DNA from: an uncultured archaeon
Lineage (GTDB): Archaea; Halobacteriota; Methanosarcinia; Methanosarcinales; Methanoperedenaceae
Direction of reading: 5' to 3'
Assembly (NCBI GenBank): GCA_902386085.1
Contig: CABMIA010000115.1
Span: 1 to 9,411, forward strand
Length of the DNA: 9,411 nt
Shown here: piece by piece, positions 6,154 through 9,411 of the stretch
Position numbering within the stretch: position 1 is the stretch's first letter
Layout of the letters: each line of letters starts with the position of its first letter
Translations under genes and position numbers: made by a program
The notes under the pieces: generated by a model
Seen by the model: only the letters and a program-made list of their open reading frames with translations
Told to the model about the DNA's origin: nothing
The model's database searches: none

Positions 6154-6197
6154 AGAAAAAGAGAAAAGAAGACGGGATGAAGGATTTGTCTTCATCC
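6154..6197 (-). terminator. Intrinsic-type terminator of the large surface-protein gene
   Basis: On the minus strand a perfect 8-bp stem GGATGAAG/CTTCATCC (6197-6190 and 6182-6175) with a 7-base loop overlaps the TGA stop codon. It is followed within a few bases by the T-rich tract TTCTTTTCTCTTTTTCTT (6171-6154). A hairpin plus T-tract placed exactly at a gene end is the best terminator candidate in the window. In archaea the T-tract alone is often sufficient. Confidence 0.65.
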
Positions 6198-9100
6198 GCT
6201 GAAATAAGCCATTACAAGGCTTATTGCATCCTGTCTCGTTATTGAACCGCTGAAGAAGTCTGCTACCGCCCTGACGGCTTCGGTCCTGTCAATCCTGCCA
6301 TTGCCGCTGGTTTCATATCTTGCTATGAGATCTCCTCCTGAGCCTACCCCGATACTCGTGGTTCCCGATACTGTGCCGGTTTTCCTGGTTTGATCTTTGA
6401 ATGTGCCGCTGATGACATAGCTTCCGTTGGTGGAAGGCGCCATTATTGTATAGGTTATTGGGGCACTACCTATCTGAGTGAAAGTATAGACATTGCCTGT
6501 ATTTACATATCCTCCTGCTGAACTGACAAAGACAAAGCCCTGAGGTATAGTTTCAACCACCTGGTACCCCGGGGATGCAAAGAGCGAACCTGGAGAGGGT
6601 GTCAGGGTTATGTTAAGCGTGTCGTTTGCCTGGACAGAAGATGGCGAAATAGATCTGGCTACTGCCCCCTCACTGTTGTCGGCGCCAGATGTTGATGTGT
6701 CTGCGTGGTTCTGTGAAGCGCCCTGTCCTACAGAAACTATCACAGAGCCGGAAGCAATTGTCCCTGCGCTATCGAAGACAGTCAGAGTGGCGGTAAACGT
6801 TCCGGCGTTCGAATACCTGTGAACCGGGTTTTGCTGTGTACTTGTACCGCCGTCCCCGAAGCTCCACAGGTACGTGAGATACGGAGGCGTTCCGCCGTTG
6901 GCCGACCCATAGAATTCTATATCTGCGTTTACTGCGCCTGAGTACGGATCGCCTGCTTCAGCGCTCAGCGACTGGCCTGCTCCACCAGTTGAAACTGACA
7001 AACTGTAGCTTCCTGTGCTTATCCCGTTAACGACTACATAATAATAGCCTGTTAAACTGGCGGTCAAGGTGACGCTTTCTGACACTGTTCCTGTATGCTG
7101 GCTGCTGTTCAGGTATCTGCGGTTCACATCATATACGATGATGTCCTGGTCGCCCGAAACAGGCGCCAGATTTACGAAGACCTGCTGGCCTGCCGTTGCA
7201 TAGAACTTGTAGTAGAAAGAATCTCCCTGGTTAATGTTTCCAGACGCTGCGCCGCTCAGTATTATGGCGTTGTTATAACTGCTTCCGGATACTGTTAAAC
7301 TATCGATCCTGACTGTTGCGTTATCCAGAGCTCTTCTGCCTGTGCTGTCTATGACCTTGAGATGCGCTGTATAGTTTCCGGTCGAGGTGTATATGTGGGT
7401 CGGGTTCTCAAGATTGCTGTTACTGCCGTCTCTGAAATCCCAGTTGTATATATTTGGCAAAGTTCCGCCTGTTGCAGTGGCTCTGAATTGCAGACCTGTA
7501 TTTACAATACCGAAATAAGGCCCGTTTGCATTAGCCGTAATAGAGCCCGTCGTCGATGATATCGTAAAAGGTGCGTTGCTTGTGTCAGAAGATGTCCTGC
7601 CGTCGCCATCCCTGACAATCGCTTTCACGTATACATTGGTCGATGCTGCATCAGGAACAGTCCATTGATAGTGTCCTGTATTCGGCAGACTGCTATTGAT
7701 GAGCATATAGTTCCCGTCAACGCCTGTTGTCGAGAACCCCAGGTCAACTGTTAGATCTCCTGAACCTCCGTAGGCGCTCCAGACTATATATCTCTGGCTT
7801 CCTGCCTGCATGACTTCCCCGCCATAGGGGAATGTGATATAGATTACAGGAGACTGGACCGCTACATCCACAGATATCTCATAACTTCCTCCTGAAGTTG
7901 AACCATCGACAACAATGAAATAAGGTCCACTCATAAGCGGAGTGAATGTTACGCTGCCAGTCCCTTGCTTGACAAATGTCAGGGCCGGATCGTATATGTA
8001 AACCGGTTTATTTGACGAAACAGTTATTTGATGTCCTGCATTTGCAATGAATTTATAATAGATGTAGCCGGACTGGATTGTCCCGGAACTTGAGCCGTTG
8101 AGGAACTTGGCATCCTGGAAACTTGTTCCGTTCCCTTCAGATAGTTTTTTTAGACGGATAGTGTAGCTTCCACCTAATCCTGATGTATCCTGGACCATTG
8201 CATAATAATCACCGGCCCTGTCTGCTGTATAAACTATGCTCTCTACGCTCAACCCAGGGGTTGAACTGAACTTTATATATCTCTGGGTTGGGTCTGCAAA
8301 CAGATACAGGTCTTTATCTGAGTAACCAGGTGCAGGCTGCCCGGGATAAGGTTGGTACGCTGGTGGTTGGTTCGGCTGGTACCCAGGTCCCGTATATGGC
8401 TGGTATGCTGGCGGTTGATAAACAGGTCCTGTTTCGTATTGTGGATATGATTGATATGGTTGATATCCAGTTCCGGACTGTGGTGGCATATATCCAGTTC
8501 CAGTCTGTGGCGGCATATATCCGGTTCCAGTCTGTGGAGGCATATATCCGGTTCCGGTCTGTGGTGGCATATATCCAGTTCCGGTCTGCGGCGGCTGGTA
8601 ACCCGGACCTTGATTTTCTTGCGGTCCTGGGTTCATCATAATCTTTACCATGTCCCCGGCATTCATAGAGAATTTATACCATGTCTTTCCACCCGGTAGC
8701 GAATTCCCGTTTAATTGCATATCTGCTTCAAGAGGGACTGCTGTGGATGGGTCTCCCCCAGCGGTTGTGGTCTGTATCTGTGTATTGGTAATGGTCGTAG
8801 TGATGGTGAAGGTGCCTGATACTGGCCCATTGAGAACCATAAAATAGTAACCTGTAATGCTGGCACGGAAATCCACGAACGCAGGTTCATAACAGCACAT
8901 TATGTACGCACGCAGCGGATCGTACATGCTGATTCCCAGATTGCCTCCAGTTGCCAGTGTTGGGATTATTCTTACCTGGTCGCTTGCATTAGCAAAGAAT
9001 TTATAATAAATCCTATTGCCTGCCTGATATATTCCGGATTCTGTTCCGTTGATCAGTTTTGCATTTTCAAAACTGCCGCTTTCCTGTGGCACCGCAGGGG

Positions 9101-9411
9101 TCAGGGATGGTGTTGGATAATACGGGTAACCAGGTTGCTGAGGCGGTGTATACCCTGGCATGGTTCCCTGTGTTCCCAAGGTCAATGTCACTGTATAGCT
9201 CCCTGCCTGAGCACTATAAATCCCGATGTAATAGTTGCCTGCATTTTCTGTACGAAATGTTGCCACCCTCTGTGGGTTTCCTGTTGTAGCTGAAACAACC
9301 GGATTTTTGTATTGGTCGTACACGAATATATCCTTATTAGACTCAATCCGGACTGTCTGCCCGGCCACGGGGGCATAGAACCCATAATAAATAAATCTCC
9401 CGGAATTTTCA
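6192..9411 (-). CDS. Giant secreted/surface protein with PPC-like, PKD and EF-hand-like modules (5' end outside window)
   Basis: The frame is open to the right edge, so at least 1072 residues are present and the N-terminus with any signal peptide is missing. A GTG at 9368 lies inside the first domain and is not the start. In order, counting from that GTG: PPC-like beta-sandwich (to 65), Pro-rich linker (69-95), PPC-like (96-194), PPC-like (203-408) interrupted by a Pro/Tyr/Gly/Gln-rich insert (about 248-351), PPC-like (413-505), Ig/KNH-like (506-606), PKD (608-688, NWDFRDGS), PPC-like (690-797), PKD (800-880, LWSFGDGG), linker, a domain with QVVETIPQGFVFVSS (906-1008), and a C-terminal EF-hand-like/dockerin-like tail (1010-1058). 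PPC and PKD domains are typical of extracellular adhesion, S-layer or exoenzyme-linked proteins. No catalytic motif, C-terminal TM helix or sorting signal is seen. Likely role: cell-surface or matrix scaffold. Confidence 0.85.
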   Translation of the reverse strand, partial: ENSGRFIYYGFYAPVAGQTVRIESNKDIFVYDQYKNPVVSATTGNPQRVATFRTENAGNYYIGIYSAQAGSYTVTLTLGTQGTMPGYTPPQQPGYPYYPTPSLTPAVPQESGSFENAKLINGTESGIYQAGNRIYYKFFANASDQVRIIPTLATGGNLGISMYDPLRAYIMCCYEPAFVDFRASITGYYFMVLNGPVSGTFTITTTITNTQIQTTTAGGDPSTAVPLEADMQLNGNSLPGGKTWYKFSMNAGDMVKIMMNPGPQENQGPGYQPPQTGTGYMPPQTGTGYMPPQTGTGYMPPQTGTGYMPPQSGTGYQPYQSYPQYETGPVYQPPAYQPYTGPGYQPNQPPAYQPYPGQPAPGYSDKDLYLFADPTQRYIKFSSTPGLSVESIVYTADRAGDYYAMVQDTSGLGGSYTIRLKKLSEGNGTSFQDAKFLNGSSSGTIQSGYIYYKFIANAGHQITVSSNKPVYIYDPALTFVKQGTGSVTFTPLMSGPYFIVVDGSTSGGSYEISVDVAVQSPVIYITFPYGGEVMQAGSQRYIVWSAYGGSGDLTVDLGFSTTGVDGNYMLINSSLPNTGHYQWTVPDAASTNVYVKAIVRDGDGRTSSDTSNAPFTISSTTGSITANANGPYFGIVNTGLQFRATATGGTLPNIYNWDFRDGSNSNLENPTHIYTSTGNYTAHLKVIDSTGRRALDNATVRIDSLTVSGSSYNNAIILSGAASGNINQGDSFYYKFYATAGQQVFVNLAPVSGDQDIIVYDVNRRYLNSSQHTGTVSESVTLTASLTGYYYVVVNGISTGSYSLSVSTGGAGQSLSAEAGDPYSGAVNADIEFYGSANGGTPPYLTYLWSFGDGGTSTQQNPVHRYSNAGTFTATLTVFDSAGTIASGSVIVSVGQGASQNHADTSTSGADNSEGAVARSISPSSVQANDTLNITLTPSPGSLFASPGYQVVETIPQGFVFVSSAGGYVNTGNVYTFTQIGSAPITYTIMAPSTNGSYVISGTFKDQTRKTGTVSGTTSIGVGSGGDLIARYETSGNGRIDRTEAVRAVADFFSGSITRQDAISLVMAYFSG
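8460..8594 (-). repeat. Five 27-bp in-frame tandem repeats encoding PPQTGTGYM
   Basis: Five units (8568-8594, 8541-8567, 8514-8540, 8487-8513, 8460-8486) encode PPQTGTGYM four times and then PPQSGTGYQ. Units one to four differ only at third codon positions of the two Pro and two Thr codons, so the protein sequence is identical. The repeats continue on the 3' side into a looser Tyr/Pro/Gln-rich stretch (to about 8320) containing PPAYQPY twice. The array sits inside a PPC-like domain, between its WYKFSMNAGDMVKI strand and its DLYLFADP strand. Confidence 0.95.

Noticed and set aside
8460..8594. CRISPR array
   Set aside because: The 27-bp units are directly adjacent with no spacers, are in frame, and vary at synonymous positions.
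8288..8699. Plus-strand frames with repeated Tyr-Ile-x-Phe-x-Ser or His-Ile-Ser-x-Ser units
   Set aside because: They are complementary-strand shadows of the PPQTGTGYM repeats in the surface-protein gene, with no promoter or ribosome-binding site.
9188..9385. GTG at 9368 (or another start near the right edge) as the true start of the large gene
   Set aside because: The frame stays open to base 9411, and the residues before the GTG continue the conserved PPC pattern (RFIYYGFYAPVAGQTVRI), matching YYKF strands in the later domains. The real start is outside the window.
1..9411. Extrachromosomal element (for example a Borg-like element with in-gene tandem repeats)
   Set aside because: The window is dominated by core metabolic genes, the repeats are imperfect at DNA level, and no terminal repeats or replication genes are present.

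Overview
The window looks like the chromosome of an archaeon of the Methanosarcinales type (methanogen or ANME-2d/Methanoperedens-like). The pointers are a Taw2-type wyosine tRNA enzyme, which is an archaeal/eukaryotic pathway; a separate ACT-domain protein next to a short homoserine dehydrogenase; a NosD-like beta-helix protein with a PEF-CTERM-like archaeosortase tail; a very large PPC/PKD surface protein; and TATA boxes about 26 bases upstream of start codons. The genus is an inference. All genes lie on the minus strand, so the window is read right to left.

Layout in transcription order. (1) 9411-6192: a huge secreted or cell-surface protein whose 5' end lies outside the window. It is built of PPC-like beta-sandwiches, one Ig-like domain, two PKD domains and a C-terminal module with a degenerate EF-hand. 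One PPC-like domain carries an inserted Pro/Tyr/Gly/Gln-rich segment with five 27-bp tandem repeats. A good hairpin plus T-tract terminator follows. (2) 5942-4743: a secreted right-handed beta-helix protein (NosD/CASH type) with a signal peptide and a C-terminal PEF-CTERM-like sorting signal. (3) 4653-1639: a likely operon from a clear leaderless promoter: a 4-TM protein of unknown function, a double-ACT regulatory protein, homoserine dehydrogenase and Taw2. The last three are joined by two 4-base ATGA stop/start overlaps. (4) 1589-300: a hexameric-type glutamate dehydrogenase with its own TATA box and an ambiguous start. (5) 152-1: the first 50 codons of a probable transposase, preceded by a perfect 22-bp palindrome.

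Functionally, the centre is amino-acid metabolism: glutamate dehydrogenase links ammonia and 2-oxoglutarate, and homoserine dehydrogenase with its ACT partner sits at the Thr/Met branch of the aspartate pathway. Taw2 modifies position 37 of tRNA-Phe using the aminocarboxypropyl group of S-adenosylmethionine. The right 4.7 kb is cell-envelope material. No RNA genes, CRISPR arrays, prophage genes or complete insertion sequences were seen. Most of the window is ordinary core genome. The points worth a second look are the repeat-loaded surface protein, a G8 tract in exact -1 slippery phase at the ACT/Hom junction, and the palindromic promoter of the left-edge gene.
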